A stretch of 62,266 nucleotides of DNA, taken from positions 1 through 62,266 of the forward strand of contig JAGWTZ010000014.1 in the NCBI GenBank assembly GCA_028868695.1, in the 5' to 3' direction. Positions 51,952-60,417 of this stretch are shown here, piece by piece. Made by a program: the position numbers and the translations under genes. Below the pieces are notes generated by a model. It was not told the origin of the DNA and ran no database searches. It was given only the letters and a program-made list of their open reading frames with translations. The number at the start of each line of letters is the position of its first letter. The stretch's first letter is position 1. This DNA comes from Alphaproteobacteria bacterium (GTDB taxonomy: Bacteria; Pseudomonadota; Alphaproteobacteria; Rhizobiales; Aestuariivirgaceae).

Positions 51952-52719
51952 ATGAGCAAGAAAACCCCCTGGATAGGCACAAGCTGGAAGATGAACAAGC
52001 TGCGGGCAGAGGCGCAGGGCTTTGCGCGTGCCCTGGCGGCGTCGCCGTTTGCGCAGGGGCAGGAGTTCCAGCCCTTCGTCATCCCGCCCTTTCCCTACAT
52101 TGCCGAAGTCGCGCAAATCCTCGGCGGCACCATGGTGAAGGTGGGCGCGCAGAACATGCACTGGGCCGATCAGGGCGCGTGGACAGGCGAAGTGTCGCCC
52201 CTGATGGTGAAGGATTGCGGGGCCACGATTGTGGAGCTCGGCCACTCGGAGCGCCGCACCCACTTTGGCGAAACCGATGAAACCGTGGCCCTGAAAACCC
52301 AGGCCGCGCTGAAACACGGCCTCACCGCGCTGGTCTGCATTGGCGACACCAAGGCAGAATATGACGCAGGGCAAACGGCACAGGCGCTGGAACGGCAGGT
52401 GCGCGGCTTGCTCAAATATGTGGCCAAGGATGCGCTGGGCAAGGTGGTCATCGCCTATGAGCCGGTGTGGTCGATCGGCGACGGCGGCATTCCCGCAACG
52501 CCGGAATTTGCCAATGAGCAGCACATCAAGATCGCGGCCCTGGTGAAGAACCTCACGGGCGGCTCACTGCCCATTCTTTATGGCGGCAGCGTCAATCCGC
52601 AGAATTGCGTGGCCCTTGCCGGACAATCGCATATTGACGGCTTGTTCATCGGCCGCTCGGCCTGGGATGTGCAGGGCTATATCGGAATCATCAACTCAGT
52701 CATGGAGTCACTCAAATGA
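51952..52719 (+). CDS. eryH: TpiA-like L-erythrulose 1-phosphate isomerase EryH
   Basis: A 255-residue triosephosphate-isomerase homologue. The catalytic residues are present: K13 (SWKMN), H98 (VELGHSERR) and E170 (AYEPVWSIG). In Brucella the TpiA2/EryH paralogue converts L-erythrulose 1-phosphate to D-erythrulose 4-phosphate. Linkage to eryI and the polyol genes supports this over housekeeping TpiA. Its stop overlaps eryI (ATGA). Confidence 0.88.
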   Translation: MSKKTPWIGTSWKMNKLRAEAQGFARALAASPFAQGQEFQPFVIPPFPYIAEVAQILGGTMVKVGAQNMHWADQGAWTGEVSPLMVKDCGATIVELGHSERRTHFGETDETVALKTQAALKHGLTALVCIGDTKAEYDAGQTAQALERQVRGLLKYVAKDALGKVVIAYEPVWSIGDGGIPATPEFANEQHIKIAALVKNLTGGSLPILYGGSVNPQNCVALAGQSHIDGLFIGRSAWDVQGYIGIINSVMESLK

Positions 52720-53153
52720 AAATCGCAGTTGCAGGAGACAGCGCCGGCAAGCCCCTCGTGGATATTGTGGAGGCGCATTTGAAGGCGGGCGGCAAGCATG
52801 AGGTGACCAACCTGAGCGCCAGCGGCTTCTATGCCGATCTCGCCTCCGGCGTGGCCAAAGACGTTCTGGCCGGAAAGTATGACCGCGCCATCCTGTGCTG
52901 TGGCACGGGGATCGGCGTGGCGATATCGGCCAACAAGGTGCCGGGCATCCGCGCCGCGCAAACGCATGACACCTATTCCGCGGGCAAGGCGGCTACTTCC
53001 AACAATGCCCAGATCATCACCATGGGCGCCCGCGTCATCGGGCCGGAGCTGGCGAAATCCATTGTTGACGCGTTCCTTGCGTCAGACTTCGATCCCAAGG
53101 GTGCATCAGCCGCCAATGTCGAGGCCATCAACAAGCTCGACGCAAAACGCTGA
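52716..53153 (+). CDS. eryI: RpiB-like D-erythrulose 4-phosphate isomerase EryI
   Basis: A 145-residue RpiB/LacAB-family isomerase. The conserved [20 protein letters not shown] segment (about 61-80) carries the catalytic cysteine region, with [17 protein letters not shown] after it. In the erythritol pathway it forms D-erythrose 4-phosphate, which enters central metabolism. The ATG at 52716 overlaps the eryH stop. It ends the plus-strand ery run. Confidence 0.9.
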   Translation: MKIAVAGDSAGKPLVDIVEAHLKAGGKHEVTNLSASGFYADLASGVAKDVLAGKYDRAILCCGTGIGVAISANKVPGIRAAQTHDTYSAGKAATSNNAQIITMGARVIGPELAKSIVDAFLASDFDPKGASAANVEAINKLDAKR

Positions 53154-53303
53154 GAAAATATCATTTCGCAGCGTGAGGAACAGGGCCATTGGCATCAGAT
53201 AGAGTGGCGTTCGTGCCAGGGTCACGCCCAGCCAGGAAGAGAACAGCACGCTCAGGAAGCTGGTGGCTTGCGTCTGCCTCAAGGCCGCAGACCCGTGGCT
53301 TTC

Positions 53304-53975
53304 CTACAGGACCACAAGGTCCGGGTTTCGGACACTGGCGGCATATCCTTCGATGGTCGCGAAGGTGGGTTTCCAGCTCTGCAGTTCTTTCAGGCGTCCA
53401 AGCCAGCCTTGCACATTCGGATATTTCCTGAGATCGCTGCCGAATAATTCAGCCATGGCAACAATCGAGCCGCCGAACAAATCCGCAATGGTAAGGTGGT
53501 CGCCGCAAAGATAAGGCTTCGGGCCGATGATGTGGTTGTTCAAAACACCCATGTAGCGAAGCGTCTGCTCCCTGCCGCGCCGCAATTTCTCGGCTTGGCC
53601 TTCGGCACTGTCAAACTTGTGGAAACTGAAAACCTGCGGATAGACAAGAGAGAAATTGAGCTCGCGGCGCATCTGGGTGTTCAGCCAATCCATGCGTTCA
53701 TTGACCCGCGCCCGCGCCTGCAGGCCAGTTGGGTACAGCGATGAGCCTGACTTCTCTGCCAGGTATTTGAGGATGGCCGAGGACTCGGTGAGGCGGAAAT
53801 CACCATCGTCGAGCACGGGAACCAGCTGGTTTGGATTGATAGCGGTGTAAGGGGCGCCGTAGTTTGCACCGGTGAAGAGATCAACCACTTCCATCTCGAT
53901 TTCAGTGCCGGTCTCGCCGAGATAAAGCATGACAGGGCGGCTGGTGGTGGAAGCGGGGTGATAGTAGAGTTTCAT
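53304..53975 (-). CDS. Glutathione S-transferase
   Basis: A 223-residue GST. The N-terminal thioredoxin-like domain begins MKLYYHPASTTSRPVMLYLG, with the cis-Pro NQLVPVLDDGDFRLTESSAI segment that binds glutathione; the helical C-terminal domain has LCGDHLTIADLFGGSIVAMA. The start is at the ATG at 53975; a longer open frame upstream is antisense to the divergent LysR gene. Likely a detoxifying or redox role controlled by that LysR. Confidence 0.92.
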   Translation of the reverse strand: MKLYYHPASTTSRPVMLYLGETGTEIEMEVVDLFTGANYGAPYTAINPNQLVPVLDDGDFRLTESSAILKYLAEKSGSSLYPTGLQARARVNERMDWLNTQMRRELNFSLVYPQVFSFHKFDSAEGQAEKLRRGREQTLRYMGVLNNHIIGPKPYLCGDHLTIADLFGGSIVAMAELFGSDLRKYPNVQGWLGRLKELQSWKPTFATIEGYAASVRNPDLVVL

Positions 53976-54156
53976 GTGGGGGGTCCTGGGCTTTGCGGCT
54001 TTCAATGGTGAAAAGCTAACACTTGCCCGATAGGCCGTCGATGCCCGCCACTGCAATCGCCGCTTGCGAAAAACCGGGTCGGTCCGCGCACCGTGCCCTT
54101 GCAAAAATGCAAGGTGTCTCATAGCCTTCATTGCCGTGGCAGAAGCGGGGAAGGGC

Positions 54157-55053
54157 GTGTCCAATCTGGAATGGGGCGATCTCAAGGTGGTTCTGGCCTT
54201 GTCGCGTGGCGGGTCGGTGGCCGCGGCCTCGCGCATTCTGGGTGTCGACAGTTCGACCGTGAGCCGCAGGCTAGCCGCCGCCGAGGAGGCCTTGGGCGCT
54301 TGTCTTCTTCTGCGCGGGGGGCGTGAGTTTCGCTTCACCGCCGAAGGCAACATGGCGGTGCAAACTGCCGAGGCCGTGGAAACCGCAATTAATTCGGCCG
54401 CCTCGGCCATCAAGTCCGCCAAGCAGGCGATCGAAGGCAAGGTCATAATCTCAACGGTCGGCTCGTTCTTCCACGTGCTCAATCCCGTTTGCGACATCTT
54501 GCGCGCCAAGCATCCCGCCCTGCAGCCCATGGTCGATGACTCAGACCATGTTGTCAATCTCGCGGCCGGCGAGGCCGACATTGCCATCCGCATGTACGCC
54601 CCCAAGGAGCCTGACCTGATTTCGCGCAAGGCCTTCGATTTGGGCTGGTGTGTCTACGCCTCGCGGGACTACGTCGCCCGCTACGGCCTGCCCAAGACCG
54701 AGAGCGAATTGCGCGATCACCGGCTTGTTCTCTACAGCGAGGACCGAAGCCATCTTCCGGGTTTTGCGTGGTTGGACCAGTTCAAGTCTGGCAGAGAAAG
54801 ATATGCTAGGGTGAATAACACCGGCGTAGCCCTGCGCGCCGTGCTGGACGGCGCAGGGATCGGCGGCCTGCCCGCCTATGAGGGGGCCGAGCATCTGGGC
54901 TTGGTGCGCGTCTTTCCCAAACGCTTCCACATCCAGCCTGCCTTTATCGTCTATCACGAAAGCCAGCGCGACTCCGCCCGCATCCGCGCTGTGGCGGATG
55001 AACTGATGGCCTACCTGGCTAAGAAGAAGGCGCTGCTGCTGGGGAGCGGCTGA
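54157..55053 (+). CDS. LysR-family regulator divergent from GST
   Basis: A 298-residue LysR-type regulator. The helix-turn-helix is LVVLALSRGGSVAAASRILG-like at residues 9-60 (GVDSSTVSRRLAAAEEALGA), followed by a substrate-binding domain. The GTG at 54157 has GGGGAAGGGC just upstream and yields the normal LEWGDLKVVLAL start; the longer ATG frame at 54064 adds an unlikely N-terminus. The divergent arrangement with gst over 181 bases suggests it controls that gene. Confidence 0.9.
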   Translation: MSNLEWGDLKVVLALSRGGSVAAASRILGVDSSTVSRRLAAAEEALGACLLLRGGREFRFTAEGNMAVQTAEAVETAINSAASAIKSAKQAIEGKVIISTVGSFFHVLNPVCDILRAKHPALQPMVDDSDHVVNLAAGEADIAIRMYAPKEPDLISRKAFDLGWCVYASRDYVARYGLPKTESELRDHRLVLYSEDRSHLPGFAWLDQFKSGRERYARVNNTGVALRAVLDGAGIGGLPAYEGAEHLGLVRVFPKRFHIQPAFIVYHESQRDSARIRAVADELMAYLAKKKALLLGSG

Positions 55054-55708
55054 AGCGGCCCGTTTGGGCATCCCTGAAAAGGCAAAACGCGCAGCGCATT
55101 TCTGCGGCAGTGGTTTTTGTATTTGTTTTCGTAATGAAATTTTTTGCCGATCGCTGATCGAAAAAGCCAGCAGCTTTTCCGGCGCATCGCTTCTGTCTTT
55201 TGCGGGCCTTGCAACGGCCGGCTTATCTGTGTCTCAAGACACAGTGAAACGTTGGATACGTTCCAGAAAATAAAATGAAAACAACAAGTGCCACAGAAAA
55301 TGGCGCGCCCGAAAGGATTCGAACCTCTGACCCCCAGATTCGTAGACGCGTTAAGTCAATAACCGTGATGTTCAGCGGATTGCGCGAAATCTCATTAGAA
55401 TATTGAATAACAACGTGTTGGCACAATTTCGTGTTCTAGGGTTTTACTACAATAGCCCTGGCATTCTTCACAATTTGCTTACATAGTGCTTACACGGTAG
55501 CAGCCGGCTGAATGCACCGCGCAGACCGCACGTGAAGGAATACGGCAAAGGGGTTTCATGATCGCGCTTGCGAAGGCCATGCAGCTTGATTTTCTCTGAA
55601 CCTATCTGGCTCGGTTTGGGAAGAGCAGGTTGGAATAGATGCATTGCGGATTGAGCCTCTGAAATAGCTCTATTTCCGACCGCCTAAACCATCGTACCTC
55701 AGATGTTC
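55054..55708. other. 655-base intergenic region holding a tRNA scar
   Basis: Lower-GC sequence between the LysR gene and the sugar locus. It contains a tRNA-Arg 3' fragment (55301-55345) and short frames without ribosome sites. A 67-codon minus frame (55223-55426) translates through the tRNA fragment and is spurious. No integrase or transposase is seen. Confidence 0.6.
55301..55345 (-). pseudogene. 3' half of a tRNA-Arg(ACG), probable attachment-site remnant
   Basis: On the minus strand the 45 bases run from the anticodon loop CTACGAA through anticodon stem TCTGG, variable loop GGGTC, T-arm AGAGG-TTCGAAT-CCTTT, acceptor strand CGGGCGC, discriminator G and CCA. The 5' half is missing: the bases before the loop do not pair with TCTGG. 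The break at the anticodon loop is a usual crossover point for tyrosine integrases, so this is best read as one end (att) of an integrated element. Confidence 0.75.
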
Positions 55709-56725
55709 TCAGGAATGAGACCTCTGCCTCACAGCATTTCTGAGCTGCAACGGTGCCGGTGCGTGCCAGACAAGTTGATAGGCCTCAAGCACATTTTCCC
55801 GCGTGACAGGAATGCCGCGTAGGGCAATCCACGTTGGCAGTGGGCTGCCGATCAACGACAACAAGGCGGCGTTGGCCGCCGCAACACCAAGATCATAGGG
55901 CCGTTGTGCCGCAATGCCCCCAACAAGAGGCCCTGATGCCAGCGCTGCAGCCACATCATTGCCCAGATCAACTGTCGTTACGGGGATATTGAGTTTGCGC
56001 GCATTCAGTGCCGCCATGGCGCGCACCGCAGGTTCATCCCAGGCCACGAAACAACCCGCCAGGTCTGGTGTGGAGTCAATCAACTGCTCCATGGCCACTC
56101 CGGCCTTTTCCTTCGATTCGAACTTGCTTTGCTTCACCTTCAGGTCCGGCCGGTGCGTTTCCATCCAGCGCAGGAAGGCAATCTGCCGTTCATGAGTGGC
56201 GAAAAAGTCGACGTCATATCCCAAAAGGCCAATGGTGCAGCGCGCGGGCACCCGCGCGGCAAGAAGCTCAGCAGCGATCTGGCCCAAGCCAAAATTGTCA
56301 GCCGACACCATGGTCGTATAGCCCTTTCCTGGCATCAGGCCAGTAGGCACATTGTCGAGCAGGATGAGCTTGACGCCAGCCGCTTCAATTCTTGAATGGG
56401 CCTCGGCGACGGCGGCATTGTCAACCGGGATGCTCACGATGGCATCGGGCCTCTGCATGAGCATGCGCTCAAGCGCGCGGCTCTGTTCGACGCTGTCAAA
56501 ATGACAGTCGGCAACCTCGGTAATCGCTGCGGAATGCCGGCCCAGGGTGGCGGCCAGGCCAGCCATGACCTGGCGCGACCAATCGCTGCCCACCGTGTGC
56601 AGGGCAACGGCAACGGTGTAGCGCCGCGCATTCAGCTCTGCGGCTTGCTCCTCCGTGATCTTCAGCGCCGAAGCCGGAGCAGGGCGCTCGCCATGTGGGC
56701 CAAGGCCGGAAACAGGCTTGTTCAT
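55709..56725 (-). CDS. Signal-less cytoplasmic paralogue of the sugar-binding protein
   Basis: A 338-residue protein with the type I periplasmic-binding fold but no signal peptide, membrane segment or DNA-binding domain; it starts MNKPVSGLGPHGERPAPASA. It is clearly paralogous to the exported protein at 59232-60353: DAIVSIPVDNAAVAEAH versus SIIVSIPTDGVATASAY, TTMVSADNFG versus SSVSADNYG, and IAAQRPYDLG versus LASQRPYDAG. The ATG overlaps the ROK stop (ATGA), so it is translated with the repressor and may act as a cytoplasmic ligand sensor. Function is inferred. Confidence 0.8.
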   Translation of the reverse strand: MNKPVSGLGPHGERPAPASALKITEEQAAELNARRYTVAVALHTVGSDWSRQVMAGLAATLGRHSAAITEVADCHFDSVEQSRALERMLMQRPDAIVSIPVDNAAVAEAHSRIEAAGVKLILLDNVPTGLMPGKGYTTMVSADNFGLGQIAAELLAARVPARCTIGLLGYDVDFFATHERQIAFLRWMETHRPDLKVKQSKFESKEKAGVAMEQLIDSTPDLAGCFVAWDEPAVRAMAALNARKLNIPVTTVDLGNDVAAALASGPLVGGIAAQRPYDLGVAAANAALLSLIGSPLPTWIALRGIPVTRENVLEAYQLVWHAPAPLQLRNAVRQRSHS

Positions 56726-58134
56726 GCGGGCGTCCTTTCGAAGGGCGGTGGAAGATTTCGCGCCGAACGTGTCACCGCCGTGCGAATGGCAGCAACAACA
56801 GCTTCCGTGTCCTTGTTGCGCACCGGAGAACCCTGAAGAATCCAGCGCGGCAGGATATTGGGCGCAAACACTTCATCAGCCACCGAGCGGGCAAGCCCGA
56901 TCAGCGCCGATGAGGCCCCGATCTTGGAGCGGACGATGCGCAGGTCGCGGCTGACCAAAGGGTGGGACCGGCGATAAACGGCCTCACGGATGGCAGCCAG
57001 AAGAATGTCGCTGCTTTCTGCCATGGTTCCGCCAATGACAATGAGCGAAGGGTTGAAGCTGTTGGTGAGTGCGGCAAGGGTGTTGCCAATGTGACGCCCG
57101 CTGCGTGAGAGAAGTTCGGCCGAAACCGTGTCGCCCATCAGGGCAGCGGTTCCAACGCTCATGGCCGTGATCTCGCCATCGGCCTGCAGCATCTCGGCGA
57201 GGTGCGGGCTCTGCGCTCCGCTTGCAGCCTGAAGGGCAAGGCGCGCCACCGCATCAGCCCCGGCTACGGCCTCAAGGCAGCCCACATTGCCGCATTTGCA
57301 AAGCGTGGTGGTGTCCTCGCCAACGGCAATGTGGCCGACAAGCCCAGCCCGCCCCTGGTCGCTCTTGAACAGTTTTCCACCCAGCACAAGGCCGGCACTG
57401 ATCTCTCGCGAGAGATCAACAAACAGCATGTCGTGCGCGCCTTGGGCGCTGCCCGCCAGCAGCTCGCCTGCCGTCATCATTTCGATCTTGCTGCGCACCC
57501 AGCAGGGCGCGCCATAGCGGGCGACGAGTGATTCAACAAATTCCAGCCCCTCCCAGCCCGGCATGAAGGGCAGGTGGGGCGATGCGAATGGCTGGCCGGC
57601 GCTGGTCTCAACCGGCCCGGAGAGGGCAATGCCAATGCCCCAGATGTCGCGATCCTTGCGGTGTTGCTCAAGCGCCCAGTCAAACAGAGTGTGTAGCCGC
57701 TTGAGCACAGCGGCGGGCTCGGCCAAGGCATCAAGCGGTTCGTGATGTTCCAGGAGCAATTTTCCGGCAATGGTCGAGACCGCAATGCCGATGGAGCCTT
57801 GCTCAAGCACAGCCACGAGATAGAGCGCCTGGCTTTCCCGAAAGCGCGCGGTTCTTGGCGCGCGGCCGCCATTGGCATGGCCCAATTCATCTTCGTCGAT
57901 GAGGCGCAACTGGTTGAGGGTTTCAAGGCGGTCAGCCACGATGGCGCGGCCAAGGCCGGAAATACGCTCCAGTTCCAAGCGCGTATTGGCTGTTCCGTTG
58001 CGGATAAGGTTCAGGATCTGGGCAAGTGACTGGCGTTCAGAATCTTCACGCTTGCTGGCCCGCCCCGTGCCGGCCCACAGGGTTTCGGCGGGGCCGTCAT
58101 CATCTTCCAGAGGGTGGGTGATCCCGTCAGACAT
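56722..58134 (-). CDS. ROK-family transcriptional repressor
   Basis: A 470-residue ROK regulator: an N-terminal winged helix (SLAQILNLIRNGTANTRLEL, ISGLGRAIVADRLETLNQL) and a C-terminal sugar-kinase-like domain with the Zn motif LCKCGNVGCLE. The start MSDGITHPLEDDDG at 58134 is used; an earlier in-frame codon at 58191 is less likely. It is divergent from the iolE-like operon across an array of TTTTGCA repeats and coupled to the signal-less binding protein. Confidence 0.9.
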   Translation of the reverse strand: MSDGITHPLEDDDGPAETLWAGTGRASKREDSERQSLAQILNLIRNGTANTRLELERISGLGRAIVADRLETLNQLRLIDEDELGHANGGRAPRTARFRESQALYLVAVLEQGSIGIAVSTIAGKLLLEHHEPLDALAEPAAVLKRLHTLFDWALEQHRKDRDIWGIGIALSGPVETSAGQPFASPHLPFMPGWEGLEFVESLVARYGAPCWVRSKIEMMTAGELLAGSAQGAHDMLFVDLSREISAGLVLGGKLFKSDQGRAGLVGHIAVGEDTTTLCKCGNVGCLEAVAGADAVARLALQAASGAQSPHLAEMLQADGEITAMSVGTAALMGDTVSAELLSRSGRHIGNTLAALTNSFNPSLIVIGGTMAESSDILLAAIREAVYRRSHPLVSRDLRIVRSKIGASSALIGLARSVADEVFAPNILPRWILQGSPVRNKDTEAVVAAIRTAVTRSARNLPPPFERTPA

Positions 58135-58224
58135 AGTGTTTTTGTCCCGCGCTAACCCGCAAAGTTTTCGCCTGAAGCCTGAAAAACGCAAATCGCATCG
58201 CAGATGACTAGCAAAGCTCTGGCT

Positions 58225-58311
58225 TTTTGCATAATGGAATCATGCTTTTGCAGATTATATAATAACTTTTGCAGAAAATGCTTTGACATGATGTTAAATT
58301 CTGCATAAATG
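58225..58311. promoter_or_regulatory. Helically phased TTTTGCA repeats with candidate promoter
   Basis: Four copies of TT(T/C)TGCA(G/T)A begin at 58225, 58246, 58267 and 58299, giving spacings of 21, 21 and 32 bases, i.e. two, two and three helical turns on one DNA face. A TTGACA at 58283-58288 with TAAATG at 58306-58311 (17-base spacer) is a candidate promoter for the plus-strand operon and overlaps the last repeat. The ROK protein is the likely binder. Confidence 0.6.
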
Positions 58312-58365
58312 AAATCAAGAAACGGACGAATGCCTGGAAACAAGGCAGCGCCATAGGAGGAATGA

Positions 58366-59196
58366 ATGAGTGTCTGGAAAAAGGCCTATCATGCCAATTG
58401 TTGGGGCCCCTTGGGCGGCAACGCCGTTGGCGTCACATCAATTTCCCAGTTGACCTACCGCACTTTCGCCGACATGGAGCGCGCCCTGCAGGACATTGCT
58501 GCAGCGGGCTATGAAGGCACCGAGCTGTTCGACGGCAATCTGCTCGACCACGAGGGCAAGCCCGCCACGTTCCGCAGCATTCTGAACAACACCGGCCTGA
58601 AGCTGGTGGCCGCCTATTCCGGCGCCAATTTCATCTTTGCCGAAATCCTGGACGAAGAGCTTGCCCGCATCCGCCGCGCCGCGGCGCTGGCCGCTGAACT
58701 TGGGGCCGAGCATCTGGTGATCGGTGGCGGCGCCAAGCGCGCCTCAGGCATCCAGCCTGATGACATCAAGCGCCTGGGGGCTGGCCTCGAGAAGGCCCGC
58801 ACCATTGCCGAAGGCTTCGGGTTGCGCGCCCATTATCATCCGCATCTCACCACCATCGTGGAAGGGCCCGATGCCGTGCGCGCCATCTTCAAGGAATGTG
58901 GGCTGGATTTCTGCCCCGACACGGCGCACCTTGCAGCCGCTGGCGGCAATGTGCCCGCCATGATCCGCGAACACGCCGCACGCATTTCCTATGTGCATCT
59001 GAAGGGCTGGCAGGAAGAGCCCTTCCTCTTCACGCCGCTCGACCGCGGCACGCTCAACATGCAGGCCATCACCACGGCACTGCATGACATTGGTTTCTCG
59101 GGATGGGTCACAGCCGAACTCGACAGCTGGCCCGATCCCAAGGAAGGCGCCATCCGCAGCATGGAATTCCTGCGCGCGGCTGAAGCCAAGAACTGA
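58366..59196 (+). CDS. IolE-like sugar-phosphate isomerase/epimerase (TIM barrel)
   Basis: A 276-residue AP-endonuclease-2-type TIM-barrel protein, resembling inosose dehydratase IolE and xylose-isomerase-like enzymes. Probable metal ligands are in GYEGTELFDG, FCPDTAHLAAAGGN, YVHLKGW and TAELDSW. TAGGAGGAA precedes the ATG at 58366. With the adjacent Gfo/Idh/MocA dehydrogenase it suggests inositol-like or keto-sugar catabolism; the exact reaction is not determined. Confidence 0.85.
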   Translation: MSVWKKAYHANCWGPLGGNAVGVTSISQLTYRTFADMERALQDIAAAGYEGTELFDGNLLDHEGKPATFRSILNNTGLKLVAAYSGANFIFAEILDEELARIRRAAALAAELGAEHLVIGGGAKRASGIQPDDIKRLGAGLEKARTIAEGFGLRAHYHPHLTTIVEGPDAVRAIFKECGLDFCPDTAHLAAAGGNVPAMIREHAARISYVHLKGWQEEPFLFTPLDRGTLNMQAITTALHDIGFSGWVTAELDSWPDPKEGAIRSMEFLRAAEAKN

Positions 59197-59231
59197 TTTC
59201 GAAAACATAAAGTCCAACAGGAGGAACTGAA

Positions 59232-60353
59232 ATGAACAAGCGCATCATGCTGGGTGGCGTTGCCGCCCTCGCCATCTTCATCACCGGCTTCGCCGCCCCG
59301 GCCTTTGCAACCGATCCGGATGCGGCGTTGAAAGACCTGGCCACCAAGGTCATGAGCAAGGGCCCCAATGGCGAAGACCCCGCCAACCCCGCCGACATCA
59401 AGCTGACGGACGATGAGCTCGCCAAGGTCAAGGCCATGAACGCCACGGCGGCGCTGGTCTTCCATTATGGTGGCAATGATTGGTCGCAGGCCCAGGAAAA
59501 GGCGCTCAAGGCCCAGTTCGAAGCCGAAGGCATCAAGGTGATCGCCGTCACGGACGCGGGCTTCAAGCCTGAAAAGCAGGTCGCTGACATTGAAACCGTG
59601 CTGGCGCAGAAGCCCAGCATCATCGTGTCGATCCCGACCGATGGCGTTGCCACCGCATCTGCCTACAAGGCCGCGGCCGATAAGGGCGTGAAGCTGGTGT
59701 TCATGGATAACATCCCCAAGGGCTTTGTGGCCGGCAAGGATTATGTGAGCTCCGTCTCGGCAGACAACTACGGCAACGGTGTTGCCTCGGCGCACCTGAT
59801 GGCCAAGCAGTTGGGCGGCAAGGGCAAGATCGGCATCGTGTTCCACGCCGCTGACTTCTTCGTCACCAAGCAGCGCTATGACGGCTTCAAGAAGACGATC
59901 ACTGAGCAATATCCGGACATCAAGATCATTGATGAACAAGGCATTGGTGGCCCGGATTTTGCGGGCGATGCTGAAAAAGCCGCCGGCGCCATTCTCACCG
60001 CGCATTCTGATGTCCAGGCGATCTGGGCGGTATGGGATGTGCCTGCCGAAGGCGTGATGGCTGCCGCCCGCGCCGCTGGCCGCACCGACCTCAAGATCGT
60101 CAATATGGATCTTGGCGAGAACGTCGCCATTGAAATGGCCAAGGGTGGCATGGTGAAGGCTCTCGCCTCGCAGCGCCCCTATGATGCTGGCATCATTGAG
60201 GCAAAACTTGCGGCCTATGCGCTGCTTGGCAAGCCCGCTCCGGCCTATGTGGCCCTGCCGGCCGGCCCGGTGACCAAGGACACGCTCCTCAATATGTGGA
60301 AGGAAATCTACCATAGCGAGGCCACGGACAAGATCAAGTCCAGCATGAAGTAA
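59232..60353 (+). CDS. Sugar ABC transporter substrate-binding protein (RbsB/MocB-like)
   Basis: A 373-residue periplasmic binding protein with a Sec signal (VAALAIFITGFAAPAFA-TD) and an N-terminal insertion of about 50 residues before the first strand (ATAALVFHYGGNDWSQAQ). The body has PSIIVSIPTDGVATASAY and VWDVPAEGVMAAARAAG. GGAGGAA precedes the ATG. The ligand may be an inositol or a related cyclitol, judged from its neighbours. The signal-less gene at 55709 is a paralogue. Confidence 0.88.
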   Translation: MNKRIMLGGVAALAIFITGFAAPAFATDPDAALKDLATKVMSKGPNGEDPANPADIKLTDDELAKVKAMNATAALVFHYGGNDWSQAQEKALKAQFEAEGIKVIAVTDAGFKPEKQVADIETVLAQKPSIIVSIPTDGVATASAYKAAADKGVKLVFMDNIPKGFVAGKDYVSSVSADNYGNGVASAHLMAKQLGGKGKIGIVFHAADFFVTKQRYDGFKKTITEQYPDIKIIDEQGIGGPDFAGDAEKAAGAILTAHSDVQAIWAVWDVPAEGVMAAARAAGRTDLKIVNMDLGENVAIEMAKGGMVKALASQRPYDAGIIEAKLAAYALLGKPAPAYVALPAGPVTKDTLLNMWKEIYHSEATDKIKSSMK

Positions 60354-60362
60354 TGGTCTGGC

Positions 60363-60403
60363 GGGATGGCGGTTCCTCCCTCGCCGCCATCCCTTCATTT
60401 TCC
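60363..60403 (+). promoter_or_regulatory. Intercistronic hairpin after the sugar-binding protein
   Basis: A perfect 10-bp stem (60363-60372 with 60384-60393, 11-base loop) starts nine bases after the stop and is followed by TTCATTTTCC. It is the most terminator-like of the five hairpins after binding-protein genes, and probably reduces read-through into the downstream genes. Confidence 0.6.
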
Positions 60404-60417
60404 CGAAAGGTGACACG

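Noticed and set aside
53149-53178. ACGCTG / CAGCGT inverted repeat at the end of eryI as a terminator
   Set aside because: Only six pairs with a long loop and no U-run.
53154-53303. Minus-strand frame with a hydrophobic stretch (SFLSVLFSSWLGVTLARTPL) between eryI and gst
   Set aside because: No start codon, ribosome site or family pattern; it continues antisense into eryI. At most a gene scar.
55223-55426. 67-codon minus-strand frame containing RIWGSEVRILSGAP
   Set aside because: It is a translation through the tRNA-Arg fragment, a well-known false ORF pattern, with no ribosome site.
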